From Tectiglobus sp965223355 (GTDB lineage Bacteria > Pseudomonadota > Alphaproteobacteria > Rhizobiales > Hyphomicrobiaceae), in assembly GCA_965223355.1 (NCBI GenBank), contig CBDCWE010000003.1, forward strand, positions 4,092,001 to 4,156,000: a stretch of DNA of 64,000 bases, in the 5' to 3' direction. The position numbers were made by a program, and so were the translations under genes. The first letter of the stretch is position 1, and each line of letters begins with the position of its first letter. Positions 54,393 to 63,626 of this stretch are shown here, piece after piece. The notes beneath the pieces were generated by a model. That model ran no database searches. It was not told where the DNA came from and saw only the letters and a program-made list of their open reading frames with translations.

Positions 54393-55163
54393 ATGCACAA
54401 CCCCCATCAGCGTCTTGGTGTGAATATTGACCACGTGGCAACCATCCGCAATGCTCGCGGTGGCCGCCATCCTGATCCGCTGCGTGCTGCGCATATCGCG
54501 ATAGATGCCGGTGCCGACGGCATTACTGCGCACTTGCGCGAAGACCGTCGCCACATCTCCGACGACGACATTGCGCGGCTCAAGGCGGAACTGACGCGTC
54601 CATTGAATTTCGAGATGGCGGCCACTGAAGAAATGATGGCGATCGCGCTCTCACACCTGCCGCACGCATGCTGCCTGGTCCCCGAGCGCCGGGAAGAGCG
54701 CACCACGGAAGGCGGATTGGACGTTATCGGTGGCGCCGAGTGGTTGCAGCATTGCATCTCGGAACTCCAAGCACCGGGTTGCCGCGTCTCGCTGTTTATC
54801 GAGCCGGATAAGAAGCAGATCGAAGCGGCGGCCAACTTCGGGGCTGATATTGTCGAAATCCATACCGGACGATACTGCGAACTTGTCCTTGAAGGCGACA
54901 GTGCAGCCGTCGGTCGCGAGCTTGAACGCATCAGATCGGCGGCGCGGTTTGCGGCTGATGCAGGCCTGGAGGTGCATGCCGGCCACGGCCTGACCTTTGC
55001 AACCGTGCCGGCCGTTGCCGAGATACCGGAGATCGTCGAACTGAACATCGGTCACTTCTTAGTCGGTGAGGCGATCTTCTCCGGCTTGCACTCGGCCGTT
55101 CAGCGCATGCGGGCCGTCATGGACAATGCCCGCCTGCGTCTGTCCAACCAGCAGTCGGCCTGA
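54393..55163 (+). CDS. pdxJ: Pyridoxine 5'-phosphate synthase
   Basis: Forms pyridoxine phosphate from deoxyxylulose phosphate and the aminoacetone phosphate made downstream of SerC and PdxA. The 256-residue barrel shows LGVNIDHVATIRNARGG, DGITAHLREDRRHI, CLVPERREERTTEGGLDV, EIHTGRYCE and GLEVHAGHGL with the usual His and Glu residues. The ATG at 54393 is conserved; the ribosome-binding site is weak. It sits where many relatives have pyrE between rsh and acpS. acpS follows after 12 bp. Confidence 0.96.
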   Translation: MHNPHQRLGVNIDHVATIRNARGGRHPDPLRAAHIAIDAGADGITAHLREDRRHISDDDIARLKAELTRPLNFEMAATEEMMAIALSHLPHACCLVPERREERTTEGGLDVIGGAEWLQHCISELQAPGCRVSLFIEPDKKQIEAAANFGADIVEIHTGRYCELVLEGDSAAVGRELERIRSAARFAADAGLEVHAGHGLTFATVPAVAEIPEIVELNIGHFLVGEAIFSGLHSAVQRMRAVMDNARLRLSNQQSA

Positions 55164-55175
55164 CCACCGCTCGCC

Positions 55176-55586
55176 ATGATCCTCGGCATTGGCAACGATA
55201 TGATCGACATTCGCCGGATCGAGCACACGCTTGAACGCTTTGGCGATCGCTTCACGGATCGCGTGTTCACCGCGACCGAACGGGCGCGCGCCGATCGCCG
55301 CAATCAGCGCGCAGCAACGTTCGCCAAACGGTTTGCCGCCAAGGAAGCGTGTTCGAAGGCGCTCGGCACCGGACTGCGGCGCGGTGTGTTCTGGCGCGAC
55401 ATGGGCGTCGTCAACCTCAAGTCGGGCAGGCCGACGCTGCATTTGACGGGCGGCGCCGCCTTGCGCCTGTCAGAATTGGTGCCTGTAGGTCATCAAGCGC
55501 AAATTGACCTGACGCTGACGGATGACTTTCCGTGGGCGCAAGCGATCGTCATCATTTCCGCCGTACCGTCCCAAATTTCGGTTTGA
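55176..55586 (+). CDS. acpS: Holo-[acyl-carrier-protein] synthase
   Basis: Transfers phosphopantetheine from CoA to acyl-carrier protein, activating it for fatty-acid synthesis. The 136 residues have MILGIGNDMIDIRRIE (metal Asp at 8), FTATERARA and FAKRFAAKEACSKALGTGLRRGV with the metal-binding Glu. The start is 12 bp after pdxJ, GACCACC upstream; translation may be coupled. lepB follows after 134 bp. Confidence 0.95.
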   Translation: MILGIGNDMIDIRRIEHTLERFGDRFTDRVFTATERARADRRNQRAATFAKRFAAKEACSKALGTGLRRGVFWRDMGVVNLKSGRPTLHLTGGAALRLSELVPVGHQAQIDLTLTDDFPWAQAIVIISAVPSQISV

Positions 55587-55720
55587 AGGCCATGCTCGCG
55601 GCACAATATCCTATAGGCTCCTAGCAATTGCGCGTTTGGGGTGGACACGTTATAGCGAACCAATATTAGCCGTCAGCGCCGCTGCGCGAGACCCAGAGCG
55701 ACGGCCCTGAGGAGAACTTC

Positions 55721-56485
55721 ATGAGCCTTGGCAGCAGCACGAAACCCACATCGCAGGGCGGTTGGTGGGAGACCGTGAAGGTCATCATCCAGGCGCTGAT
55801 TCTGGCTCTGATCGTCCGCGTTTTCTTCTACCAGCCATTCAACATCCCGTCAGGTTCAATGAAGGGCACCTTGTTGGTCGGCGATTATTTGTTTGTGTCT
55901 AAATTGTCTTATGGATACAGCCGCTATTCATTTCCGTGGGGCATGATCCCCTTCAGTGGCCGCATTTTCGAAGGCACGCCGAAACGTGGAGATATCGCCG
56001 TCTTCAAGTTGCCGCGCGACAATTCAACGGACTACATCAAACGCGTCGTGGGGCTACCGGGTGACACCGTGCAAATGCGCGACGGCGTCCTCTATCTTAA
56101 CGGCCAGGCCGTGCCGAAACGGCGCATTGCGGATTTCGAGACGCGCAGCACAACCGGCTTGCGGCGACGGTTGGCCCAGTACGAAGAAACGCTGCCCAAC
56201 GGCGTTAAGTACAAGGTTCTGGATGCCGAGCAGAACGGGCCCGCCGACAATACGCGCGTGTTTCGGGTTCCGCCCGGCCATTACTTCATGATGGGTGACA
56301 ACCGCGACAATTCCGCTGACAGCCGCGAAAGTGTCGGTTTGGTGCCTCATCAAAATCTCGTCGGGCGCGCCGACGTCATATTCTTCTCGGCCGATTCCGG
56401 GCCGGGCGGTTCGTTTAGCGCGTTTTTGCCCTGGACCTGGCCGACCGGCATCCGCTGGTCGCGGTTCTTTAACCTTGTCCGATAG
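55721..56485 (+). CDS. lepB: Signal peptidase I
   Basis: Inner-membrane protease that removes signal peptides after export. The 254-residue protein has one N-terminal transmembrane helix (about 20-38), then PSGSMKGTL with nucleophile Ser46, DYIKRVVGLPGD with general-base Lys107 and the GDNRDNSADSRESVGLV box. GGAGAACTTC lies before the ATG. rnc starts 9 bp after its stop, so they are co-transcribed. Confidence 0.96.
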   Translation: MSLGSSTKPTSQGGWWETVKVIIQALILALIVRVFFYQPFNIPSGSMKGTLLVGDYLFVSKLSYGYSRYSFPWGMIPFSGRIFEGTPKRGDIAVFKLPRDNSTDYIKRVVGLPGDTVQMRDGVLYLNGQAVPKRRIADFETRSTTGLRRRLAQYEETLPNGVKYKVLDAEQNGPADNTRVFRVPPGHYFMMGDNRDNSADSRESVGLVPHQNLVGRADVIFFSADSGPGGSFSAFLPWTWPTGIRWSRFFNLVR

Positions 56486-56494
56486 GGTTTAAGC

Positions 56495-57214
56495 GTGCCA
56501 CGGCCTCGGAAATATGCCGGGTTGGAAGAGGCACTGGGCTGCCGTTTCAAGGACAAGAAGCTTTACGCGCGCGCCTTGACCCATGCGAGCACGCACCAGG
56601 GGCGCGGCGCCCGGCTGGACAATGAGCGCCTGGAGTTCTTGGGCGATCGGGTGCTGGGGCTGATTGTCGCCGATCATCTGCACGCCGCATTGCCAGGTGT
56701 TCGCGAGGGTGAGCTTGCGCGCCGCTTTAATCGTCTTGTATGCGGAGAAGCCTGCGCCGGAGTGGCTCGGCAAATCGACCTCGGCAAATTTCTGACCCTG
56801 TCGGCGGCCGAAGCCGACAGCGGCGGGCGTGACAAGGAAACGATCCTGGCCGACGCCATGGAGGCGGTTCTCGGGGCGGTCTATCTGGATTTGGGGTTTG
56901 ACACGGCACGCCAGGTCGTCGAGCGTCTGTGGGAGGGCCGGCTGGACGGCGCTAATGCGACACCGGTTGATGCCAAATCAGCGCTACAGGAGTGGGCGCA
57001 AGGCAACGGCCTGCCATTGCCGGACTACAAGGAGGTGGCGCGCAAGGGACCCGACCACGCACCGCAGTTCGTCACACAGGTAAGCATCGCCGGTGCCAAG
57101 CCGGTAACCGGCAAGGGAGCATCAAAGCGGCAGGCCGAGCAGGCCGCAGCGACAGCGTGGTTGGAAAGAGAAGGCGTTTGGAAGACGAAAAGAAAGCAAT
57201 CGGTCAGAGCTTGA
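56495..57214 (+). CDS. rnc: Ribonuclease III
   Basis: Double-stranded RNA endonuclease for rRNA processing and mRNA decay. The 239 residues have the signature ERLEFLGDRVLG at about 44-55 and a second acidic cluster (DAMEAVLGAVYLD) near 118-130, then a C-terminal dsRNA-binding domain (about 165-235). GTG start at 56495. Its end overlaps the probable era start by 37 bp. Confidence 0.96.
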   Translation: MPRPRKYAGLEEALGCRFKDKKLYARALTHASTHQGRGARLDNERLEFLGDRVLGLIVADHLHAALPGVREGELARRFNRLVCGEACAGVARQIDLGKFLTLSAAEADSGGRDKETILADAMEAVLGAVYLDLGFDTARQVVERLWEGRLDGANATPVDAKSALQEWAQGNGLPLPDYKEVARKGPDHAPQFVTQVSIAGAKPVTGKGASKRQAEQAAATAWLEREGVWKTKRKQSVRA

Positions 57215-58125
57215 TCGACCCCTCCGCCGCGACCCGCTGCGGCTTCGTTGCCATCATCGGAGCGCCCAACGCCGGCAAATCCACGCTCGTCAATCGCCTT
57301 GTCGGCACCAAGGTGACAATCGTGAGCCGCAAGGTGCAGACCACGCGTATGATGGTGCGCGGCATTGTTCTCAACGGCCAGACACAGATCGTGCTGGTCG
57401 ACACACCCGGCATTTTCAAACCCCGGCGGCGCCTCGACCGGGCCATGGTGCAGGCGGCCTGGTCCGGTGCCGGCGATGCCGACGTCATCGCGCTGCTGGT
57501 CGATGCTCCGCGCGGCATCGACGAAGACGTCGCGGGCATTCTTCAAAAGCTTTCGGACAATCCGGCACCGAAGGTTCTGGTGTTGAACAAGGTTGACCGG
57601 CTTGCCGACAAGGCCCGCCTGTTACCGTTGATCGATGAACTGCAGGGCCGGGTTCGGTTTGAAGACGTGTTCATCCTGTCGGCCCTCAATGGCGACGGTG
57701 TCGATGCCTTTCTGGATGCCTTGTCCGCCCGCATGCCGCCAGGGCCGTGGCATTTCCCGGCCGATGATATTTCCGACCTGCCCATGCGCCTCCTGGCGGG
57801 CGAAATCACCCGCGAAAAGATCTACGACCGGCTGCACCAGGAATTGCCCTACGCGATCACGGTGGAAACCACCAATTGGCAGACTTTCAAGAACAAATCG
57901 GTGCGCATCGAACAGACGGTTTTCGTCGAGCAGGACAGCCAGAAGAAGATCGTATTGGGCAAGGGCGGGCAGACCATCAAGGCGATCTCGACGGACGCGC
58001 GTTCAGAGCTGGCGGAAATTCTCGGCGTGCCGGTCCACCTCTTTCTATTTGTCAAGGTGCGCAGCAACTGGTCCGAAGATCCGCAGCGCTATCACAACCT
58101 CGGGTTGGACTTTCCCAAAGGCTAG
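57178..58125 (+). CDS. era: GTPase Era
   Basis: Ribosome-assembly GTPase that binds 16S rRNA. From TTG 57178 the 315 residues give G1 GAPNAGKS at 28-35, G3 DTPG, G4 NKVD and a C-terminal KH domain with VLGKGGQTIKAIS. No ATG precedes G1 in frame. TTG 57178 has AGAAGG just upstream; TTG 57211, overlapping the rnc stop as TTGA, is the alternative. The stop TAG (58123-58125) is the CTAG of an R1 element. Order rnc-era-recO is typical. Confidence 0.93.
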   Translation: MEDEKKAIGQSLIDPSAATRCGFVAIIGAPNAGKSTLVNRLVGTKVTIVSRKVQTTRMMVRGIVLNGQTQIVLVDTPGIFKPRRRLDRAMVQAAWSGAGDADVIALLVDAPRGIDEDVAGILQKLSDNPAPKVLVLNKVDRLADKARLLPLIDELQGRVRFEDVFILSALNGDGVDAFLDALSARMPPGPWHFPADDISDLPMRLLAGEITREKIYDRLHQELPYAITVETTNWQTFKNKSVRIEQTVFVEQDSQKKIVLGKGGQTIKAISTDARSELAEILGVPVHLFLFVKVRSNWSEDPQRYHNLGLDFPKG

Positions 58126-58259
58126 ATCATCGTGCTTTAAGTTGGAACCGCTATTGCGGTTCCAACTTAAAGCACAAAGATGATCGCCACTTTAGAGGCG
58201 AGCAACTTTCTCCCCTTTGTCGGGATTGTTCCGATTCAGACCAAAGGCGGGTTGCCCCA
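58122..58259. repeat. R1 double-hairpin element, copy g
   Basis: Hairpin 1 is intact; hairpin 2 has many changes (CTCCCCTTTGTCGGG, CCAAAGGCGGGTTGCC) and lacks the final CTAG. Its first CTAG is the era stop codon. It lies between era and recO. Confidence 0.82.
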
Positions 58260-58344
58260 ACCCGGCTGGCTGTCGCCGCTGCCGGAATGATCGTAAACGG
58301 CGCTGGGTGTCGCAATTGGCCCCGAGTCGGCTAACATGGCGGCC

Positions 58345-59085
58345 ATGGAGTGGAGCGACGAAGCCTTGGTCCTGTCAGTCCGTCCGCATGGTGAAACGGC
58401 CGCCATTGCGGAAGTGTTCTCGCGCGATCACGGGCGTTATCTGGGTTTGGTCCATGGCGGGCGTTCGCGAAAATTGCGGCCGGTGCTCCAGATCGGCAAT
58501 CAGGTCGATGCAACCTGGCGCGCGCGTCTTGCCGACCAGTTGGGGCACCTGACGTTGAGTCCGCGCCGGGCGTTTGCCGCCAGGGTCATGGAGGAACCCG
58601 CAACGTTGGCGATGCTGACGTCGATGGCGGCTCTGACCCGCGTGTTGCCGGAACGCGATCCTCATGCAAACCTCTATGAAATATCGATGTTTGTGTTGGG
58701 TTTCATCGACGACCCATCGGTGTGGCCGGCGCTCTACGTGCGCTGGGAGGCGGTTCTCCTCGACGAACTTGGTTACGGCCTCGACCTGTCGTCTTGTGCC
58801 GCCACTGGCGACACGCATCACTTACACTACGTTTCGCCGAAGTCGGGGCGGGCCGTTTCTCGCGATGCAGGCGAGGCTTATCGTGACAAGCTCATGCGGT
58901 TGCCGGCATTCCTGCGGCCGGGTCGCGCCGGCGCCCCAGCGCTCGGTGATGTGCTCGACGGCTTGGCTTTGACCGGCTTTTTTCTCGAGCGCCAGATCTG
59001 GCAGCCGCGCGCGCAAACCATGCCGGAGGCGCGTGCACGCCTGCGACAATTGTTGCAGCGCCAGTCTGAGGCCGCCGTCAACTGA
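58345..59085 (+). CDS. recO: DNA repair protein RecO
   Basis: Recombination mediator that helps RecA load on SSB-coated DNA. The 246 residues have the N-terminal OB fold (MEWSDEALVLSVRPHGETAAIAEVFSRDHGRYLGLVHGGRS) and the helical C-terminal part with LDLSSCAATGDTHHLHYVSPKSGRAVS. The ATG at 58345 gives the usual MEW start; an ATG at 58336 would add three residues. Third gene of the rnc-era-recO row, separated from era by R1 copy g. Confidence 0.92.
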   Translation: MEWSDEALVLSVRPHGETAAIAEVFSRDHGRYLGLVHGGRSRKLRPVLQIGNQVDATWRARLADQLGHLTLSPRRAFAARVMEEPATLAMLTSMAALTRVLPERDPHANLYEISMFVLGFIDDPSVWPALYVRWEAVLLDELGYGLDLSSCAATGDTHHLHYVSPKSGRAVSRDAGEAYRDKLMRLPAFLRPGRAGAPALGDVLDGLALTGFFLERQIWQPRAQTMPEARARLRQLLQRQSEAAVN

Positions 59086-59114
59086 TGTGTTGGCCGATGA
59101 CGACAATTCTCGGG

Positions 59115-59804
59115 TTATCGCTCGACCCGTGGCCGGTGCGTTAGGTGTAGCGTGCCGTTGTGCTGACGGATGACAAATTGATCGCCGTCTTTGACCGGGA
59201 AGCTGGGGTCGGTGCCGGCCGCAACGCCGCGGGCCCTGACGCCCGAAAATTGTGCGTTGGCCGACAGGCAGGCGGTGTGGGTCATGATTGATCGCGGCGG
59301 CAACTGTGCGGGTTTGCCGGCGAACGTATAGCGCACCTGTTTGCGCGCTTCGTTGCGGATTGAAAAACGATAGCGCAGGGCTTCGGGCCGCCCGAACAAT
59401 TGGACGGACAGGTAGCGGTGCTCGCCGGCAGCTTTGGCAACACCAACGCCGATGTCTGTGACCGCGGGCAGCAGCATGTTGCGCCGGTGACCGGGCGAAT
59501 CGCGCCAGCCGGCCATGGCCTGGTCAGCCAGTTCGCTGGCCGTAAAGCCGCGGGCGTTGCCGTTGAGGGCGAGGTTCTCGGCCACCAGACAAAACTTGTA
59601 GCCGGCCAACTTGACGCGATCGGCCGGCCGTCTGCCATCGGCTGTGTGCGAGAACTTGCCGGTCTGAGCAAGGTAGCGCGCAAATGCCCGCGCAGCCCGG
59701 TCCAAGACCGCATTCCGCTTGAGTTTCGTCAACTTGTTCTGGCGCCGAAAAACGTTGGTCTTCTCAACGATCACGATTTCGACGGTAGCCAATTCCGGCG
59801 TCAT
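59115..59804 (-). CDS. CAP (SCP/PR1)-domain protein
   Basis: A 229-residue protein whose first ~150 residues are a CAP domain: LDRAARAFARYLAQTGKFSHTADGRRPADRV with a conserved His, LVAENLALN with Glu, and GWRDSPGHRRNMLLPAVTDIGVGVA. The C-terminal ~75 residues are beta-rich and unassigned. Bacterial CAP proteins are usually secreted, but no signal peptide is visible; a stop lies a few codons upstream of the ATG, so a longer start is not available. Role unknown. Convergent with recO. Confidence 0.8.
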   Translation of the reverse strand: MTPELATVEIVIVEKTNVFRRQNKLTKLKRNAVLDRAARAFARYLAQTGKFSHTADGRRPADRVKLAGYKFCLVAENLALNGNARGFTASELADQAMAGWRDSPGHRRNMLLPAVTDIGVGVAKAAGEHRYLSVQLFGRPEALRYRFSIRNEARKQVRYTFAGKPAQLPPRSIMTHTACLSANAQFSGVRARGVAAGTDPSFPVKDGDQFVIRQHNGTLHLTHRPRVER

Positions 59805-60246
59805 GAATACAACATTCGTATTTCAAATGATCTGTTTCATTGCAACGCCAATCTTACGACAATGAGGCAGACACCTGAAACGGCGAACCGGTCAATATTT
59901 ATGCGGGCTGGTATTAATGGTCGCCGGCCTGTTACGACCCGTTCTGAAACGACGCGCAGAGAACTGCTCCTCGCAAATCGTTTGCTGACCCGGGCAGGCC
60001 GCGGCGGAGCTGTAGCTGGCCGATGTCCGCCTCAGGCGGGCCGAGCGTGCCGGCCACCTTCCTGCCCATCCGCGCCGGCCGGCTCAGCCGCCTCAAGCCG
60101 ATGACGTCACCCAAGTCATAGCTCGGGCGGTGTGCGGCGCGATCGACGGGCCGCGATGTCCTGTCGATCACCTCCATGCCCTGCGGTGCGGTGCGCGCGA
60201 TCCGTGGCGGTGGCGATAGTTTCTGTTCGCGCACCCGTGCCGTGCG
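59805..60246. other. Intergenic region with an R3-related relic
   Basis: No supported gene. Near 59885-59928, CGGTCAATATTTATGCGGG, then CTGGTATTAATGGTCGCCGG, resembles the edge of the R3 array at 16275-16340, but no complete unit follows. CGCCTCAGGCGGG occurs at about 60028-60041, as in R4. Confidence 0.4.
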
Positions 60247-60726
60247 TTAGCGATGACCGACGTTTGCAACCTTGCGCGAACGGTGCCGTTCGGCACGGCG
60301 GGTCCGGCGACCGCGGCGCTTGACGCAGTGGTGAAAGCGCACGCGCGGCCCATTGTCGATGTGGATGTGATGCATGCCGCAACTGTAGGTGCCGACGCCG
60401 CCGAAATGATTGGCTCTGAGCCAGGCCGCCACCGCCCGGTAGTTGCCGCGCGGTGGATGGAAGTCAACGGCACGGCAGGACGCATGGTAGCTGCGACGGC
60501 CGCTGCCGGCGATCCGCGCACCGCGACGATAGGTCGAGATCACGCGCACCCGGCCGAACCGAGCGCGAATTTGCGAGAGGCGTTTGCGCAGCACGCCGGG
60601 CAGGCATCCGGAACGGGTCGACGCCTTGATCTTGGCGGCAAAGGACGGTTGCACAGGCGCAAAGAACAAGGCCGCAGACAAGGCCAGTAGCGCACCGAGA
60701 CGGGCGAGCACAAGTTGCTGCGTCAT
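60247..60726 (-). CDS. Exported M15-type peptidase-like protein (YcbK/DUF882-like)
   Basis: A 159-residue protein with signal peptide (about 1-30, LALSAALFFAPVQPSFA). The body matches small zinc D-Ala-D-Ala peptidase-like domains: ISTYRRGARIAG, SYHASCRAVDFHPP with His and Asp, and GVGTYSCGMHHIHID with the third ligand. The C-terminus is highly basic. Likely acts on peptidoglycan, by family. Start 60726 has AAGGAGATCGAGA upstream; an ATG at 60750 is not needed. Confidence 0.82.
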   Translation of the reverse strand: MTQQLVLARLGALLALSAALFFAPVQPSFAAKIKASTRSGCLPGVLRKRLSQIRARFGRVRVISTYRRGARIAGSGRRSYHASCRAVDFHPPRGNYRAVAAWLRANHFGGVGTYSCGMHHIHIDNGPRVRFHHCVKRRGRRTRRAERHRSRKVANVGHR

Positions 60727-60837
60727 TCTCGATCTCCTTGGTGAATGCATGAGAGGTGATTGTGCTCAGCCATCGACGGTCGGCGCAGCACGTGGCCGGC
60801 GGCGGTTCAGCCCGCCACTCGTCAATATCCCGGCTTC

Positions 60838-60980
60838 CTATAGCCGTTCAGACTTGGCTCAGACTTGACCCAGACTTGGCCCACTCCCGGCCCGGCCGCC
60901 AACGCTCACCAGCGCCGATGATCTCCCGTGAGCCCGCGATCTCACGTGCGGTTGGAGCGGACGGGCCGAGGAGCGGGCCG
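60838..60980. repeat. R4-like repeat with internal 12-bp tandem repeats
   Basis: Begins CCTATAGCCGTTCAGACTTG like copy 18608. Three units near CAGACTTGGCCC at 60850-60885. The 60727-61246 gap shows no gene; parC is on the far side. Confidence 0.5.
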
Positions 60981-61246
60981 GCGACGCGGTTGCGCGTGAA
61001 GAGCGGCAATGATCTAGTTGCAAAACCACGGGATTGCCAGCTGCATGGCTGCGACATAGTCGCTGTAACAATAGGTTGGAAACGAGTATTACCATTTGAG
61101 TTCAATCAAACACGGCCCGATTTGCCGCGCGTTGCGGGCCGTGCGGCACGGTCCGCGATGGTTGCGCCGGCCCGCCGGGGGCGCGCATTTCGGATTGTGG
61201 CGATCGGGCACTTGTTGGCAGCGCGCACCTCGTTTAACCGATCGGT

Positions 61247-63499
61247 ATGAGCGACACACCGATTCTGCCGGGCGACAGCCCCATTGAACCCGTCAATCTG
61301 CGCACCGCCCTTGAAGAACGCTATTTGGCCTACGCGCTGTCGACAATCATGCACCGCGCACTGCCGGACGTGCGCGACGGCCTGAAGCCCGTCCATCGCC
61401 GCATCCTCTATGCGATGCGTGAGTTGCGGCTCAATCCGGATCAGGCCTACAAGAAGTGCGCCAAGATTGTCGGTGAGGTGATGGGCAATTACCATCCCCA
61501 CGGCGACCAGGCGATTTACGACGCGCTGGTGCGTCTGGCGCAGGACTTTGCCGTGCGCTATCCGCTGGTCGACGGCCAGGGCAATTTCGGCAATATCGAC
61601 GGCGATAGTGCCGCCGCGATGCGCTATACCGAAAGCCGCATGACGCACACCGCGATTGCGCTGCTCGACGGCATCGATCAGGACACCGTTGAGTTCCGCG
61701 AGACCTACGACGGCGCCAACGACGAGCCGGTGGTATTGCCGGCGGCCTTTCCCAACCTGCTTGCCAACGGCGCCTCGGGCATTGCCGTTGGCATGGCGAC
61801 CAACATTCCGCCCCACAATGGCGAAGAGCTCTGCAATGCGCTGTTGCATTTGATCAAGTTCCCGAACGCGACCATCGAGAAGCTGGTCGAGTTTGTGCCG
61901 GGGCCCGACTTTCCAACCGGCGGTGTCTTGGTTGAACCGCGCCAGTCGATCATCGAAGCCTACAAAACCGGCCGCGGCGGTTTCCGCCTGCGCGCCAAGT
62001 GGCAGCGCGAAGACATCGGTCGCGGCGGCTATCAGATCGTCGTGACCGAGATCCCCTATCAGGTGCAGAAGTCGAAGTTGGTCGAGAAGCTATATGATCT
62101 CATCACGGACAAGCGTCTGCCGCTGATCGGTGATGTGCGCGATGAAAGTGCCGAGGACATCCGCCTTATCATCGAACCGAAATCGCGCGCTGTCGATCCG
62201 GTCATCATGATGGAGAGCCTGTTCAGGCTGTCGGAACTTGAGATCCGGTTTGGCCTCAACATGAACGTTCTGTCCAATGGTCAGATCCCGAATGTTCTGT
62301 CGCTGCGTGATGTTCTGCGCGAATGGCTTGCCCATCGCATCGAGGTGCTCAGGCGCCGCTCCGAGTTCCGTCTCAACAAAATCGAGCATCGCCTGGAGGT
62401 GCTTGACGGCTATTTGATCGCCTTCTTGAACATCGATGAGGTGATCAGGATTATCCGCTTCGAAGATGAGCCGAAACACAGACTGATGGCGGCGTTCTCG
62501 TTGTCCGATGTTCAGGCCGAAGCCATTTTGAACCTACGCTTGCGCGCGCTCTCGAAACTCGAGGAAATCGAAATTCGCGCCGAATACGAGCGCCTCAGCG
62601 AAGAACGGCGCAACCTGCTCGAGCTGCTCGCCTCCGACGATAGGAAATGGGCGACCGTCGCGCAGGAAATTCGCGATGTCCGCGAAACCTATTCCAAGCA
62701 GACCGAGGCGGGTCGACGCCGGACGGAATTCGCCGATGCTCCGGACATTGAGGTCGATCTTGATCAGGCCATGATCGAACGCGAGCCGATCACGATCATC
62801 CTTTCCGACAAGGGTTGGGTGCGTGCGCTCAAGGGCCATCAGGACGACCTGACGCGGCTGGATTTCAAGCAGGGCGATGAACTGCGGGCGGCGGTCAAGG
62901 CCTTTACGACCGATCGCTTGCTGGTGCTGGCAACCAACGGGCGTTTCTTCACCATCGGCTGTGACCAGCTGCCGGGCGGGCGAGGTCACGGTGAGCCAGT
63001 GCGCTTGATGGTCGACATCGAAGAGAACCACGACATCGTCGAGACGTTTGTCCATAAGCCGGGCCGCAAGCTGTTGGTGGCCTCGACCGCCGGCTATGGC
63101 TTCGTTGTGCCCGAAGACGAAATCGTCGCCTCGACCCGCAAGGGCAAACAAGTTCTCAACGTTTCGGAACCGGATGAGGCGCGGGTCTGTGTGCCAGCCG
63201 ACGGCGACATGATTGCAACCGTTGGTGAGAACCGCAAATTGTTGGTGTTCACGCGCGGTGAGGTGAACGAATTGGTGCGCGGCAAGGGCGTGATTTTGCA
63301 GCGTCTCAAAGGTTCTGCACTCTCGGATGTTCGCGTCTTTGACGGGATGGACGGTTTGACATGGCGCGATGCGGCGGGCCGCACTTACACGCTGTCGCTC
63401 GAGGACCTGGAGCAGTGGTACGGATTGCGCGCTCAGGCCGGCAAACTGGTGCCCAAGGGTTTTCCGCGTTCCAACACGTTCGGCCCGGCGTTCGCGTGA
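61247..63499 (+). CDS. parC: DNA topoisomerase IV subunit A
   Basis: Type II topoisomerase subunit that decatenates daughter chromosomes. The 750-residue protein is the ParC size. Catalytic Tyr127 is in AAMRYTESRM; the quinolone-determining region GNYHPHGDQAIYDAL at 80-94 has Gln88 where E. coli has Ser80 and Asp92 where it has Glu84. The C-terminal beta-pinwheel has blade-like IILSDKGWVRALKGHQ and LLVFTRGEVNELVRGKG. The ATG at 61247 is conserved; parE is not in the window. bpt follows on the minus strand. Confidence 0.94.
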   Translation: MSDTPILPGDSPIEPVNLRTALEERYLAYALSTIMHRALPDVRDGLKPVHRRILYAMRELRLNPDQAYKKCAKIVGEVMGNYHPHGDQAIYDALVRLAQDFAVRYPLVDGQGNFGNIDGDSAAAMRYTESRMTHTAIALLDGIDQDTVEFRETYDGANDEPVVLPAAFPNLLANGASGIAVGMATNIPPHNGEELCNALLHLIKFPNATIEKLVEFVPGPDFPTGGVLVEPRQSIIEAYKTGRGGFRLRAKWQREDIGRGGYQIVVTEIPYQVQKSKLVEKLYDLITDKRLPLIGDVRDESAEDIRLIIEPKSRAVDPVIMMESLFRLSELEIRFGLNMNVLSNGQIPNVLSLRDVLREWLAHRIEVLRRRSEFRLNKIEHRLEVLDGYLIAFLNIDEVIRIIRFEDEPKHRLMAAFSLSDVQAEAILNLRLRALSKLEEIEIRAEYERLSEERRNLLELLASDDRKWATVAQEIRDVRETYSKQTEAGRRRTEFADAPDIEVDLDQAMIEREPITIILSDKGWVRALKGHQDDLTRLDFKQGDELRAAVKAFTTDRLLVLATNGRFFTIGCDQLPGGRGHGEPVRLMVDIEENHDIVETFVHKPGRKLLVASTAGYGFVVPEDEIVASTRKGKQVLNVSEPDEARVCVPADGDMIATVGENRKLLVFTRGEVNELVRGKGVILQRLKGSALSDVRVFDGMDGLTWRDAAGRTYTLSLEDLEQWYGLRAQAGKLVPKGFPRSNTFGPAFA

Positions 63500-63501
63500 G
63501 C

Positions 63502-63587
63502 CTAGATCATCGTGCTTTAAGTCGGAACCGCTATTGCGGTTCCGACTTAAAGCACAAAGATGATCGCCACTTTAGAGGCGAGCAACC
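63502..63587. repeat. R1 element, truncated copy h
   Basis: Hairpin 1 and the linker up to GAGCAAC are present; hairpin 2 is missing. It carries a paired change in the stem, T to C at 63523 and A to G at 63544, that keeps the base pair. Confidence 0.82.
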
Positions 63588-63626
63588 ATCCCGCGCTGTC
63601 GCCCCGCCTCAGGCGGACATGGTGTT

